Translations under genes and position numbers: made by a program
The notes under the pieces: model-generated
What the model was told of the DNA's origin: nothing
The model's input: only the letters and a program-made list of their open reading frames with translations
Databases searched by the model: none
In this document: positions 8,497 through 17,712 of the stretch, one piece after another
Numbering within the stretch: the first letter of the stretch is position 1
Layout of the letters: each line of letters opens with the position of its first letter
Source of the DNA: DATLOJ01 sp035536315
GTDB taxonomy: Bacteria; Actinomycetota; CADDZG01; JAHWKV01
Length of the DNA stretch: 56,193 bases
Direction of reading: 5' to 3'
NCBI GenBank assembly: GCA_035536315.1
Contig: DATLOJ010000088.1
Span: forward strand, 1-56,193

Positions 8497-10362
8497 GTGA
8501 CGGGCCGCGGCCTGCTCATCGGCGAGGATGAAGTCTCGCTGTTTTCCGGAGAGGTTCACTACTGGAGGCTCGATCCCAAAGACTGGGGGACCGTCCTCGA
8601 TGCGGTTCGATGGCTGGGTTTCATGTTCGTTGCGACTTACGTTCCCTGGGCAGAGCATGAGATAGCGGAAGGCCGCTACGACTTTTCAGGACGGCTGGAC
8701 ATCGAGCGGTTTCTCGGCCTGGTTCACGAACGAGGGATGTATGCGCTAGTAAGGCCCGGGCCGGACTGCGCATCGGAGCTAACGACCTCGGGTTGGTCCC
8801 GCCGAGTGCTCGATGATCCGCGCACGCAGGCTCGCCGTTCAAACGGAGATCCATACATCCTCGTCACCCCGACGTCCTGGGTGTTCGCTCCGAGCTATGC
8901 ATCCAAGGTGTTCCTCGGCGAGGTCGCGCGATGGTACGACGAGATCGTTCCTCGGCTGGCTGCTCTGCAGTATCCCAACGGGCCGGTCGTTGCGTGCCAG
9001 GTCGACAACGAGATGGGTTACCACTTCCAGGCGAACTCGTACGCGCTCGATTACCACCCCGACGCTCTGGCCGAATACCGGGACTTTCTCGCGTCGAAGT
9101 ATTCGGATCCATCGTCCATGAGCGAGGCCTACGGATTTGAAGTTGGGTCATTCCATGACGCGCAGCCTCCGGTTGACGGAAGAGACGGGCCTGAGGCCAA
9201 GCGGACCGATTGGGTCGAGTGGAGGGAGCGGCACCTCATCGGTGCGATCGGCCGGCTCAGTGCGATGGCTCGAGATCGCGGTATCCACGTGCCGATAACT
9301 CACAACGACTACCCGCGCATGACAACTCCCATGAACCCGACGGGGCTGGAGCGCTCGGGAGCAGTGGATGTTGCGGCCGGCGATGTGTACGCCCCGAAAG
9401 AAGGAGCGTCTTATGTGCGGGAGTTTGCGCGCTTTCTGTCTGGCACTTCCAGGCTCCCTTTCCTCGCGGAGATGGGGGCCGGATTCATCACGGTGCCGTG
9501 GCTGCTTCCGATGAAGGTCCAACCCGCGGACGAAGAAGCAATCGATGTCAGGGCCTTTTGCTGCGGAGTCAAAGCCGCCAATGTCTACATGCTGGTCGAG
9601 AGGGATCGCTGGTACTCGAGTCCGATTACGGAGCGCGGCGAGCTGCGTCCAAATGCGACGCTCTACCGGCGGCTTACCGAGCTCAAGGGCCGGCTGTTCC
9701 CACTGGCGCGATGGGCTCCTGCGCTGCTGCTGGAGAACAGAGCCGAAGCGCGCAAGGATGCGGCGCTCGATATCGCTGGCACTGCAGTTCAGTCCTTCCC
9801 ACCCATGTTGCCACTCGATCACCGGCTCTTTCGCTTCTCATCGGGCGCAGGAGTCAAGCGTTACGAGCAGTGGGACAAAGAGCTCGCAGCGGAGCTCCAG
9901 AAGGGCGGGATCGACTACGACCGGGCCTCGACTGCGACTCTGCCGGACCTTTCGCCGTATGAAGTCGTGATCGTTCCTGCGTTCGACCAGCTCGACAAAG
10001 CGGTCGTCGACGCGCTGAAGGCTGCGGCGGGCCGGGGAGTGAGGATCGTGGCGGGACCGGAGTCCGGGGGGATGACTGGAGACGAAATCGAGGTCATTTC
10101 CGATCCGTCCATGCTGGGCCCGTTCCTGCCGGCCCCCAGGTTTGTGTGCGACAACCAAAACATCGAGCTCCATCTATTCCAAGGCGAGCAGGACATCCTG
10201 GCGGCGTTGAACAACGGGGCAGAGCAGGAGGCCGGAACGATTCGAGCCGGCGAAGCCTTCGGATTGGAAGGTGTGTGGGAGCACGAATCATTACGGGGTG
10301 AAGGGTCAGTGGATGTTGCTCTGAGGCCGTGGGCCGTCCAGGTGTGGAAGGTGATGGCTTGA
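8497..10362 (+). CDS. GH35 beta-galactosidase
   Basis: A protein of 621 residues starting at GTG 8497. It is a TIM-barrel glycoside hydrolase. The N-terminal region shows FSGEVHYWRLDPKDW, YVPWAEHE and LVRPGPDCASE, close to the GH35 pattern YVFWNLHE and LRPGPYICAEW. The acid/base Glu172 is in QVDNEMG and the probable nucleophile Glu325 in FLAEMGAG. Residues from about 450 on resemble the glutamine-amidotransferase-like domain seen after GH42/GH35 barrels (YEVVIVPAFDQLDKAVVDAL). No signal peptide is present. It would remove terminal beta-galactose from imported pectic galactan or arabinogalactan fragments. Its stop overlaps the next gene's start. Confidence 0.88.
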   Translation: MTGRGLLIGEDEVSLFSGEVHYWRLDPKDWGTVLDAVRWLGFMFVATYVPWAEHEIAEGRYDFSGRLDIERFLGLVHERGMYALVRPGPDCASELTTSGWSRRVLDDPRTQARRSNGDPYILVTPTSWVFAPSYASKVFLGEVARWYDEIVPRLAALQYPNGPVVACQVDNEMGYHFQANSYALDYHPDALAEYRDFLASKYSDPSSMSEAYGFEVGSFHDAQPPVDGRDGPEAKRTDWVEWRERHLIGAIGRLSAMARDRGIHVPITHNDYPRMTTPMNPTGLERSGAVDVAAGDVYAPKEGASYVREFARFLSGTSRLPFLAEMGAGFITVPWLLPMKVQPADEEAIDVRAFCCGVKAANVYMLVERDRWYSSPITERGELRPNATLYRRLTELKGRLFPLARWAPALLLENRAEARKDAALDIAGTAVQSFPPMLPLDHRLFRFSSGAGVKRYEQWDKELAAELQKGGIDYDRASTATLPDLSPYEVVIVPAFDQLDKAVVDALKAAAGRGVRIVAGPESGGMTGDEIEVISDPSMLGPFLPAPRFVCDNQNIELHLFQGEQDILAALNNGAEQEAGTIRAGEAFGLEGVWEHESLRGEGSVDVALRPWAVQVWKVMA

Positions 10363-11105
10363 TACACCCCGACCTTCGCGTCCACGACCTGCATCCGGAG
10401 GGAACCGCCCATCTGCAGGGCCTCTTCGGCTCACGCCAGTGGAACCGGAGAGAGATACAGGTGCTTCATGCGTCCGGGAGGGTCGTCAACGCGCTCGACA
10501 CCGCATCGGGGATCCTCGAGGACTTTGCAGAGCGCATCGACGACCCGCAGGCCGAAGCAGACCGGCTGCTCGAGAAGACGGGGGCCGGACGGGTGATCAT
10601 CGTGGACGCGGACCTGCTCGATGGTTTCGCCTCCTCCCTTCCCGAAATCGCCAAGAAGAACCCAGGCCAGGCCGAGCTGCTCTGGGCGGCCAACGAAGCG
10701 TTCTGGAATCATCCGGCGGTCGTGACCTCGCCGGCCCCCGTCACTCCGGAATGGCCGCGGGTAGCGCAGAGGCTGCAGGTCGTAGGGGAGCGGTTCACGG
10801 TAGTCGTCGCGATCTACAAAGAGGGCGAGCCTTACTGCGACTTCATGGCAACAGTCGAGCAAGGCCTTCTGACCGAGGTCACGTCCTCGCTGGGAATGAG
10901 ACCGTGGTGGAAGTCGCACGACGACCTGATAGCCGCCGTCGAAGAACGGGGGCCGGTTCCGATCGCAGTGGCCTGCGAACAGTCCGCTCTGGACGATCTG
11001 TTCGCCTCGCCCGACGCCGTTTCCGCGCTGGCGAACCTGCCGAACCACCCGGCCGTGCACTTCACTCGGGGTTTCGAGCTTTTGTTCGAAGAAGACAGGA
11101 GATAG
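10359..11105 (+). CDS. Uncharacterised protein translationally coupled to GH35
   Basis: A protein of 248 residues if it starts at TTG 10359, whose last bases form the TGA stop of the beta-galactosidase (TTGA overlap). An in-frame ATG at 10329 lies inside the upstream gene and is less likely. I do not recognise a family. The sequence is an alpha/beta mixture without membrane segments: LHASGRVVNALDTASGI near the start, RVIIVDADLLDGF in the middle and PIAVACEQSALDDLFA towards the end. Coupling to GH35 and to the following methyltransferase (3 bp downstream) implies a shared transcript. A role in sugar metabolism is only guilt by association. Confidence 0.75.
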   Translation: MIHPDLRVHDLHPEGTAHLQGLFGSRQWNRREIQVLHASGRVVNALDTASGILEDFAERIDDPQAEADRLLEKTGAGRVIIVDADLLDGFASSLPEIAKKNPGQAELLWAANEAFWNHPAVVTSPAPVTPEWPRVAQRLQVVGERFTVVVAIYKEGEPYCDFMATVEQGLLTEVTSSLGMRPWWKSHDDLIAAVEERGPVPIAVACEQSALDDLFASPDAVSALANLPNHPAVHFTRGFELLFEEDRR

Positions 11106-11107
11106 AA

Positions 11108-11920
11108 ATGGACAAGAACGTGATTACGCCATATGTGGAGCACAAGCATCTAGTCACAGAGTCCTATCCAGATAGCCGCAACCTCAGCGACCGGCAGCGG
11201 ATCTACGAATACAGGACCGGCCCGGCGTTTCCGGATTGGCTTTTCGACCATATCGATGGCCCGCTGGGCAGGGTTCTCGATGTGGGGGCCGGGCCGGGCT
11301 TTTGGATGCGGAAGGCGTTGGAGCGAGCCGAGTTGGTTGCCGGCATGGATTTATCGCCCGGGATGGTCGGTGAGGCCAGGGAGGCGTCCCCCCACGTTGC
11401 CGTTGCGGATGCGGAGCACATCCCGTTTCGAACCGACGCCTTCGACACGACCCTCTGCTTTCACATGCTTTATCACGTCCAGAACATTCCAGCAGCGATC
11501 GGAGAGCTCCGGAGAGTAAATCGGCCTGACGGTCGCGTAATGGTCACCACGAACGGAAACGACCACATGGCGAAGTTGAGAGAGAGCTTCGACGAGATCG
11601 TGCGGAAGATGTCGGGGCGTTCTCCCGAGCCCATCTTGTCCGAGGCTAGAAGGTTCAGGCTGGAGGATGGGGAGCAATTACTGAAGGAGCAGTTCGATCA
11701 GGTTGAGCGACATGATCTTCGTTCGGAACTGACGATTCCGGAGCAAGAGCCGGTGGTCCGCTACCTGCAAAGCATCCGAGGGTTTCACGAGTCCAAGTTG
11801 CCAGCAGGCATGTCATGGGACAGCTTGGTTGAAGCCTTCGCCCAGCATGTTCAAAGCACGATCGACAAAGAGGGTGCCTTCAAGATCTCAACTCACGCCG
11901 GCGCCTTCATCTGCCAATAG
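11108..11920 (+). CDS. Class I SAM-dependent methyltransferase
   Basis: A protein of 270 residues from ATG 11108, with AGGAGA eight bases upstream. The open frame runs further upstream, but only as an out-of-frame shadow of the preceding gene. The methyltransferase-11-like core spans about 50-140: motif I VLDVGAGPGFW, an acidic residue after motif II in AGMDLSPGM, ADAEHIPFRTDAFD, and CFHMLYHVQNIPAAIGELRRV. The substrate is unknown. It is the last gene of the run that starts with the zinc dehydrogenase at 7392. Confidence 0.85.
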   Translation: MDKNVITPYVEHKHLVTESYPDSRNLSDRQRIYEYRTGPAFPDWLFDHIDGPLGRVLDVGAGPGFWMRKALERAELVAGMDLSPGMVGEAREASPHVAVADAEHIPFRTDAFDTTLCFHMLYHVQNIPAAIGELRRVNRPDGRVMVTTNGNDHMAKLRESFDEIVRKMSGRSPEPILSEARRFRLEDGEQLLKEQFDQVERHDLRSELTIPEQEPVVRYLQSIRGFHESKLPAGMSWDSLVEAFAQHVQSTIDKEGAFKISTHAGAFICQ

Positions 11921-11956
11921 GCGACAACCAGCGCGGCTCGCGACGCGCCTAAGGCC

Positions 11957-13606
11957 TTAGTAGCAGGGGCGCTGGAAGATGCCTCCGTAGTCGCTGGGGA
12001 ACTGGCCCAGCTTGTAGCGTTTGCCGTTCTGCGCGTAGCAGACGGCACCGGCCCGCCCGCTCCAGTTGGACTGTTCCGTTTTGCTTAGCCAGACGATTGC
12101 TGCATCGTCGATTGCGGTGTGGTCGTCTGGACCGAACCGGATGCTGGCCTGGTAGTCCGGCGGTCCACCCGCGTTCGGGTTTGGGAACCGCGACTTCATC
12201 AAGCCGTCGGCGAACGACTCGGGGGTGAGCTTCGGACCGGCCATTTGAAGCCCGGCCGCCATCATGCGGATTGAGTTGAACAGCCAGCGCGCCTCGTAGT
12301 AGTCGAATTCGTTGTTGAAGTTGCGGCCCCCTTCTTTCACGGCCCGGTACCAAACCTCGTCCTGCGGGGGCAACTGCTTGTCCCACCATCCGAGACCGAA
12401 GCTGTGAGCCACTTGCCCGCTATCCCAGACCTGCGCGTGTGTGTCCTCTGCTTGGTACATGTAGGTCGATATCAGCCACTCCGGAAAGTAACCTTGTTTG
12501 GTCGCGAGGGAGGACATGTAGTAACCCGACGTCTGGGTGTGGCAGTTACAGATGATCGTGGTCACCCGGTTGGTTTGCATTTCTGTGAGGATGCTTTGCG
12601 CCTGCTGGAAGCCGGACTGATCGTTGCCATCCATGACCTGGTCCCTCTCGACCGCGAGCTGTACGCCACAGTCGGCGAGAATTCGCTTTTGGGCGGTAAC
12701 GTCGGGCCTCGCACCCGAGGCCCTGACTGTGGTCACCATTCCAAACTTGCGCTCGGTAATTACGTCCGCGCCCGAATAGTCGGCTGACTTCCCCGCGAGC
12801 GCTTTGCAGATCCATTCCGACATCGCCCGCGACATCAGATCGAACCCGGGCAGATACCCCCACTGATAGGGATGGAATTTCTTCATGCTCGCTTCGGAGT
12901 TCATCGTCGGACGAGCATCAACACTGACTATGCCCCTTCGAGCAAGCTCGTCGTAGTAAACGAACTCCTCACCGCCGCCGTCCCCGTAAAGCAGCGACCC
13001 GAAAACCTTCAACTCTTCGTCGGCCTTGACCGCGTCCGCGCTCATCTTGGCTGCGTCGGGGCCGAAGCCCGCCCCGATACCAGGGACGATCACCATCTTG
13101 CGACCGTAGAACTCGTACCGGGAATTGAAGTAAGCCACCATTCCGTCTGCGAAGGTCGTGTTTGAGGGGGCCGCGATTCGAACCTCGTCGGCAGTCACGC
13201 CTTTGTAGGTCTCGCCACCGTTGTCGCCTTTGAAGTAGGGAACGCACGGAGGCGACTGCGGATCCTCGGTCTGCCGCGGAGGATCCCCAATACATTTGCG
13301 GACACGCGGAATGTCTATTGGATCCGGCTCTTCTCCTCCGGCCGCCTTGTCGGTTCCAGCAGGATCGCATGTCGTGCTGCCCGGAGGACAGTTGCCGGAG
13401 CCTTCCCCGAACTCACTGGTCTGCTCGTCGGGAGCGTCTTCGATGCGATTGGCTTGCGGCGCGAACTCGGCGATTGTCGGCGGGGGAGGGCTCGTTGCGG
13501 TTAGAGCAAGAATTCCGATGAGAACAATTGAGGCTGTGGCGATTCCCGCGTACATGTACCCGGGGGCCTTAGGTCTTCGGAGGGCCGGCTGCGCGAGCGT
13601 TGTCAC
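11957..13606 (-). CDS. Membrane-anchored periplasmic-binding-protein type I (HAAT-like) substrate-binding protein
   Basis: A protein of 549 residues from GTG 13606. One hydrophobic segment at about 18-40 (YMYAGIATASIVLIGILALTA type) anchors it. A Pro/Asp/Cys-rich linker of about 90 residues follows, then a two-lobe solute-binding fold recognisable from VTADEVRIAAPSNTTFADG, GYLPGFDLMSRAMSEWI, and VTTIICNCHTQTSGYYMSS. Branched-chain amino-acid or urea receptors share this fold. No permease or ATPase lies beside it, which is unusual. It may serve a transporter elsewhere, or be a sensor. The convergent methyltransferase gene ends 36 bp away, across a GC-rich stretch that could form a weak hairpin. 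Confidence 0.75.
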   Translation of the reverse strand: MTTLAQPALRRPKAPGYMYAGIATASIVLIGILALTATSPPPPTIAEFAPQANRIEDAPDEQTSEFGEGSGNCPPGSTTCDPAGTDKAAGGEEPDPIDIPRVRKCIGDPPRQTEDPQSPPCVPYFKGDNGGETYKGVTADEVRIAAPSNTTFADGMVAYFNSRYEFYGRKMVIVPGIGAGFGPDAAKMSADAVKADEELKVFGSLLYGDGGGEEFVYYDELARRGIVSVDARPTMNSEASMKKFHPYQWGYLPGFDLMSRAMSEWICKALAGKSADYSGADVITERKFGMVTTVRASGARPDVTAQKRILADCGVQLAVERDQVMDGNDQSGFQQAQSILTEMQTNRVTTIICNCHTQTSGYYMSSLATKQGYFPEWLISTYMYQAEDTHAQVWDSGQVAHSFGLGWWDKQLPPQDEVWYRAVKEGGRNFNNEFDYYEARWLFNSIRMMAAGLQMAGPKLTPESFADGLMKSRFPNPNAGGPPDYQASIRFGPDDHTAIDDAAIVWLSKTEQSNWSGRAGAVCYAQNGKRYKLGQFPSDYGGIFQRPCY

Positions 13607-13661
13607 TACGACAAGGCTAACTCAGGAGGATTACCTAACAAAGGCTGCTGAAAAAGCTGAG

Positions 13662-14609
13662 TCAGGAGCGGGGTGAAACCTCGGTGAATGCGGCCTCCCC
13701 GCCGCGATACTGCATGCACAGGTGACGGACGTGCCTGGTTGGCAAGCCGGCAGCCACGCGGCTCAACTCCCGGCGAACATGAGCCAAGGCTTCGAGGCCG
13801 TCCTGGGCCGCCCACTCGCGCTCTACCGACTCGATCGTTGGAAGGTGAAGGTCCCGAAACCGAACTCCCTTCTCGGTCAGCTTCACGATCTTGCGCCTTG
13901 GCTGACCTGCCATGGGCTCAACGGTGAGTATCCCGTGCCGTTCATGCAGCGTCTTGCCGTTGCCTTTTACACCGGCGAAGGCGGGCACGTCTTCCATCGG
14001 TAACCCCTCGTCTGGAAAGCCGTCGAATGTTGTGGACATCATTGAGAGCATCCATCCATGTTTGGACTCATAAGACAGCGCGAGCGCGGCGAGCAACTGG
14101 GAAAGCAACGCCAGTAGCGGAAGTCCGTCATGCAAGGGCTGCCGCGGAACGGGCGGCCCTATGGAGGCACTGTTGTCTGCCGGCCCGTAAGGAAGAAGCA
14201 GCCAGGGCAGTTCGACTTCGATACCTTCCATGAGTCGCGCCAGGGCGGCGATCAATGGCGCGGTTTTGTGCTCGCGCCGCCACCTTTTTTCGACCGCGGC
14301 GAGATGCGCGTCCCATGCCCGGCGCGCGGCATGGCCCTTCTTGGTAGGCGTAAGTGGACCCTTCGGCACCTTCACGATCGTGACCAGCCCCAGCTTGACG
14401 GCGGCCGAGACCAACACGTTCATGGAACGAGGCGAGACATGGGCAAGTGCTAACAGGTCTTGTTGGAGGGCACCTTCATCGGGGACCACGCGCAGCAGGT
14501 CAGCCCAAACTGCCAACGACGCCTCGTTGGAACCGTCGTCCAGTTCCCACACCAGGGGCACGAGCACTCGCGACACCAAGACGCTGAGAGGTTCCAACTT
14601 GCTCTTCAC
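13662..14609 (-). CDS. Tandem winged-helix DNA-binding-like protein
   Basis: A protein of 315 residues from GTG 14609. Two segments look like winged helices. Residues about 30-95 (AVWADLLRVVPDEG, LAHVSPRSMNVLVSAAVKLGLV, then KGPLTPTKKGHAARRAW) have the turn and basic wing of MarR/PadR-type domains. Residues about 185-265 repeat the pattern (FAGVKGNGKTLHERHGIL, then PRRKIVKLTEKGVRFRDLH). No ligand domain is evident. It could be a transcriptional regulator of neighbouring genes, but nothing ties it to the sugar genes. Upstream, on the same strand, lies a small lipoprotein gene. Confidence 0.65.
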   Translation of the reverse strand: MKSKLEPLSVLVSRVLVPLVWELDDGSNEASLAVWADLLRVVPDEGALQQDLLALAHVSPRSMNVLVSAAVKLGLVTIVKVPKGPLTPTKKGHAARRAWDAHLAAVEKRWRREHKTAPLIAALARLMEGIEVELPWLLLPYGPADNSASIGPPVPRQPLHDGLPLLALLSQLLAALALSYESKHGWMLSMMSTTFDGFPDEGLPMEDVPAFAGVKGNGKTLHERHGILTVEPMAGQPRRKIVKLTEKGVRFRDLHLPTIESVEREWAAQDGLEALAHVRRELSRVAAGLPTRHVRHLCMQYRGGEAAFTEVSPRS

Positions 14610-14643
14610 GTTCGGACGATATCGCGACGACTACTGCGTGATT

Positions 14644-15147
14644 TCAGCCGACCTCGATAGTCGCAAAGATGAAGGGTGCCTTGTGATCGACCACCTTGTA
14701 CCGGCCCGGGCCAGAGAACTTGTGAGTCCAAACCTGGTCGGGGGCCATGGGGCCGGAGTCAAAGGCCCGATTCTCCGCCGTAAAGCTCCTTGTCGGCCGC
14801 TCTGCAGTCGAGTCCTTGTTTGTGACCCGAAGGGTGAAGCCCGCGGGCATTTGGAGGTCGTTGCCCGGCTCGAAGTAGGGAGAGTCGGCGACCATGGCCA
14901 CGTCGAAGAACTTCTCCTCCGGCTCTGCAGGATTCTCGTCCGGTTTCGGTTGATTGGGGTTTACCACCGCCGGGTTGTTGGGAGCCGGTGTTGGGGATTC
15001 CTTTGGGCGTGCGCCCAGGTCGGGAGGGTCAGTTTGCTCAGGGAAGTCCAGGACTTTGTCATCTCCAACTTCCGGCTCCTCGCCGCAGGAGACGGCGACG
15101 ACGAGCAGAACCAGAAGGAGGGAAAGTAGGAGCGGCTTATTGCGCAT
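14644..15147 (-). CDS. Lipoprotein with degenerate cupredoxin-like domain
   Basis: A protein of 167 residues from ATG 15147. A lipoprotein signal peptide (LLLSLLLVLLVVAVSCG, lipid Cys at about 21) is followed by a Pro/Asn-rich linker. A C-terminal beta domain of about 85 residues ends in GRYKVVDHKAPFIFATIEV. The layout matches plastocyanin-like domains, but the usual copper ligands are mostly gone. The C-x2-H-x4-M loop reads V-V-D-H with no Cys or Met, and the upstream His position is Arg. A copper role is therefore unlikely; a structural or binding role at the membrane surface is an inference. Confidence 0.65.
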   Translation of the reverse strand: MRNKPLLLSLLLVLLVVAVSCGEEPEVGDDKVLDFPEQTDPPDLGARPKESPTPAPNNPAVVNPNQPKPDENPAEPEEKFFDVAMVADSPYFEPGNDLQMPAGFTLRVTNKDSTAERPTRSFTAENRAFDSGPMAPDQVWTHKFSGPGRYKVVDHKAPFIFATIEVG

Positions 15148-15189
15148 AACCCAGTCTCACACGGCCCCAGTTTTACCGGGTGTCTTCGA

Positions 15190-17238
15190 TTAACGCGCCT
15201 GGACGGCCCCCGATGACCCCTCGCGCCAGTAGGCCGGAAAGTCATGCAATTCGAAATCTCTCGCTACCCAACCGGGGCCTGAAACTGGTTCGCCGCCCCA
15301 TGCCGAGGTCCACTCACCGGCGGGCACGTAAAACGAACGCCGGCCCCCCTTCTCGAGGATGGGCGCGACCAAGAGGTCGGAACCGAGCATGTACTGCAGC
15401 TCTGCATCTCGCGCGCCCCGATCGTCGGAATAAGCCAGCACCATGGGTCGCATCATTGGCAACCCGCTCCTGGATGCCTCTTCTGCCACCTGCTGGAGAT
15501 AAGGACGCAGCTTCTTGCGCAGACGGCAGGCCTCGATGGCGGCGGACCTCGCCGGCTCCGGGTATGCGGTCGGCTCCCTGCGGCCCGTGCCGTGGAAGCG
15601 CATCACTGAAGTAACCGAACCCCACTGGGTCCACCGCGCGTACAGCTCGGGTTCGACGTCGGCCGTGAACAACGAGGAGTCGAGCGTCTCGAATGCCTTG
15701 CTCATAGTGTCGGTCGTCGCCGCCGACCAGAAGCCTCCGATGTCGTGAGATACGAATGCGAAACCGGAGAGTGATAGCGACAAGCAGACGCGCACCGCGT
15801 TGACGAGCCCGACCCAGGTCGCGGGTGTGTCGCCGACCCAGTGACACGGGTATCTCTGGGCCCCCGATGTCCCCGAACGGGCAAAGAGCGCAGCATCTTC
15901 ACCGAAGACCTCGGATAGGCCCCTAAAAGAAGCGGCCTGATAAAGGTTGGCGTACTCGTTGCGGAGCTGGCGCCCGGTTCTGCCGTCGTGGAAGACGCCG
16001 TGTTCGGGGACCTCCTCGGCGAAGTCTGGCTTGAACGCGCTGTTGCCTTCCTCCTCGGCCACTCGTTTGATCTGATCGACCCACCACTCGACGGTCGCTG
16101 GGTTTGTGAAGTCCAGTACGAACCTGTTGGTCATGTCGTTGGTCTTGGCGAGCTTGCCCTTTGCGTCGCGGACCAGCATCCCCTTGCCAGCGAGCTCTTT
16201 TGCCAACTTGGTCCTGTGCTGAATGTATGGGTTGTGCCAGAGGCTCACTCTGATTCCGCGATCGCGAAGAGTCTTGGTCCAGCCTTCCGGCCATCGTTTC
16301 CTGTCGACCTTCCAGTTGCACGTGAGGTCGTGAATCAGATCTCCCTCGAGCCAGTGGTCGACGTGAAAGACATCGACAGGGCAGTCGGCTGCGTCGAGAT
16401 CTGCCAGAACCTCGTCGATGTCCTGGGACGAAAGGAAGGAGCAGCGACCCATCCACACTCCCAAGGCCCAGGAAGGAAACTTCGCCGGCAGCCCGGTCAG
16501 CTTGAGGTAGCTCTTCATGATCTCCTGCGGTGATCCGTTGAAGATGAAGAAGTCGAGCACCTCGCCTTCCACCTCGAAGAACCCGCATTCGGAAACCGTG
16601 GCTCCCAGGTCTGCGTTCATCGGGGCAGCGGTGTGGAAGAACACTCCCCACCCCGAATCGGACCAGAAGAACGGTACGTTCAGATACGAAAGGTCGATGC
16701 CTGCGGCGCCGTGGGACTCAGAGTTGACGAGCTTTCTTTTCCTTCCACGAAGGTTGGGGCCGAGGAAGCTCTCGCCACCACCATAAATAGCGGCATCCGG
16801 CGCGAGCCACATGGCCTCTGACCACACCGTCGTCTTGTCACTCTCCTGAACGCCGGGCGGCGAGCCGGCGAACATCGTGACCGGCGGTGGGTGGCGGTAC
16901 GCCCCGAACGAAAGTCCTTCCGGCCCCCATGCGGCATCCACGCCGTCGCCGGAGATCCGAACGGTGTCGCCTTGGCCGCGAAGCTCGGCATTGACTTCAT
17001 TGAATTCCGTGAGCATGGAAGTCGCCGCGGTGCCGGCCCCCGTGTCGCCGATGCGAACGCGCAGGACCCCGGGGGCCGGAATGGTGAACACCGCTTTGAC
17101 CGGTTCCCCAAAATCCGTATTTACAAAGGCGTTACCGCTGTCAACGGTGAGGTGCCTGAAGAGCCGCCTGGCGGGAGTCTTTGAGTGCGCGACCGGGACT
17201 GAAACTGCGGGGGCGCTTTGAGCTTGCTCTTGGGTCAT
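15190..17238 (-). CDS. GH31 alpha-xylosidase/alpha-glucosidase
   Basis: A protein of 682 residues from ATG 17238. An N-terminal galactose-mutarotase-like domain (to about 240) precedes the TIM barrel. The nucleophile is the Asp codon at 16024-16026 in FKPDFAEEVPEHG, and the acid/base Asp at 15829-15831 in GDTPATW. WLEGDLIHDLTCNWKVD and SLSLSGFAFVSHDIGGFW are further GH31 signatures. The KPDFAEEVPEHG form is closest to YicI-type alpha-xylosidases, so alpha-xylose from xyloglucan fragments is the likely target. It has no signal peptide. Convergent neighbours are absent; the small membrane protein at 17274 is divergent with 35 bp between. Confidence 0.9.
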   Translation of the reverse strand: MTQEQAQSAPAVSVPVAHSKTPARRLFRHLTVDSGNAFVNTDFGEPVKAVFTIPAPGVLRVRIGDTGAGTAATSMLTEFNEVNAELRGQGDTVRISGDGVDAAWGPEGLSFGAYRHPPPVTMFAGSPPGVQESDKTTVWSEAMWLAPDAAIYGGGESFLGPNLRGRKRKLVNSESHGAAGIDLSYLNVPFFWSDSGWGVFFHTAAPMNADLGATVSECGFFEVEGEVLDFFIFNGSPQEIMKSYLKLTGLPAKFPSWALGVWMGRCSFLSSQDIDEVLADLDAADCPVDVFHVDHWLEGDLIHDLTCNWKVDRKRWPEGWTKTLRDRGIRVSLWHNPYIQHRTKLAKELAGKGMLVRDAKGKLAKTNDMTNRFVLDFTNPATVEWWVDQIKRVAEEEGNSAFKPDFAEEVPEHGVFHDGRTGRQLRNEYANLYQAASFRGLSEVFGEDAALFARSGTSGAQRYPCHWVGDTPATWVGLVNAVRVCLSLSLSGFAFVSHDIGGFWSAATTDTMSKAFETLDSSLFTADVEPELYARWTQWGSVTSVMRFHGTGRREPTAYPEPARSAAIEACRLRKKLRPYLQQVAEEASRSGLPMMRPMVLAYSDDRGARDAELQYMLGSDLLVAPILEKGGRRSFYVPAGEWTSAWGGEPVSGPGWVARDFELHDFPAYWREGSSGAVQAR

Positions 17239-17273
17239 CGTAGGGTCGAGGCTTGCAAAGGGATTGGGAGTCT

Positions 17274-17702
17274 ATGGCTAGTGAAGGGCACGCGCGCAGC
17301 GGGCGAACCAAACCGTCGACGTTTGTACTCGGCGCGCTCACCCTTGCCGCGTTTGTCGCGGTTATCGCCGCCTTCGTGTTCACCACGTGGAGCGAGCGCC
17401 TGGCGGGGGAGCGTCCATGCGCCGAGCTGCCCGACCGCCACGAGGCCGAAGAGATCATGAGAAAGCACCCCAGTCTCAAATTCCACATCGAGCGGGTAAA
17501 CGCAGGACCCGACGATGTCGTCTTGAGCAGCGCGCGGTGCCGGGGGAAGGCGGAACTGGTGATCACCCATGCATCCCGCTCGGATCGTGACGAGATCGAA
17601 GACTTGCTGGAGCAGGGTTCGGGGGCCGAAGAGAAGGAAGGCAAGAATGACGACGACGACGAGACGTATTACGGAATCCCAGTGACCTTTTCAAAAAGGT
17701 AA
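17274..17702 (+). CDS. Small single-pass membrane protein, unknown
   Basis: A protein of 142 residues from ATG 17274; a TTG at 17253 is possible. A cytoplasmic basic N-terminus leads into one transmembrane helix at about 18-40 (TFVLGALTLAAFVAVIAAF). A soluble part with two Cys (PCAELPD and SARCRGK) follows, then an acidic Asp/Glu tail (EEKEGKNDDDDETYY). No family recognised. It ends 10 bp from the convergent PhyH gene. Confidence 0.65.
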   Translation: MASEGHARSGRTKPSTFVLGALTLAAFVAVIAAFVFTTWSERLAGERPCAELPDRHEAEEIMRKHPSLKFHIERVNAGPDDVVLSSARCRGKAELVITHASRSDRDEIEDLLEQGSGAEEKEGKNDDDDETYYGIPVTFSKR

Positions 17703-17712
17703 CCCGCCGGCC

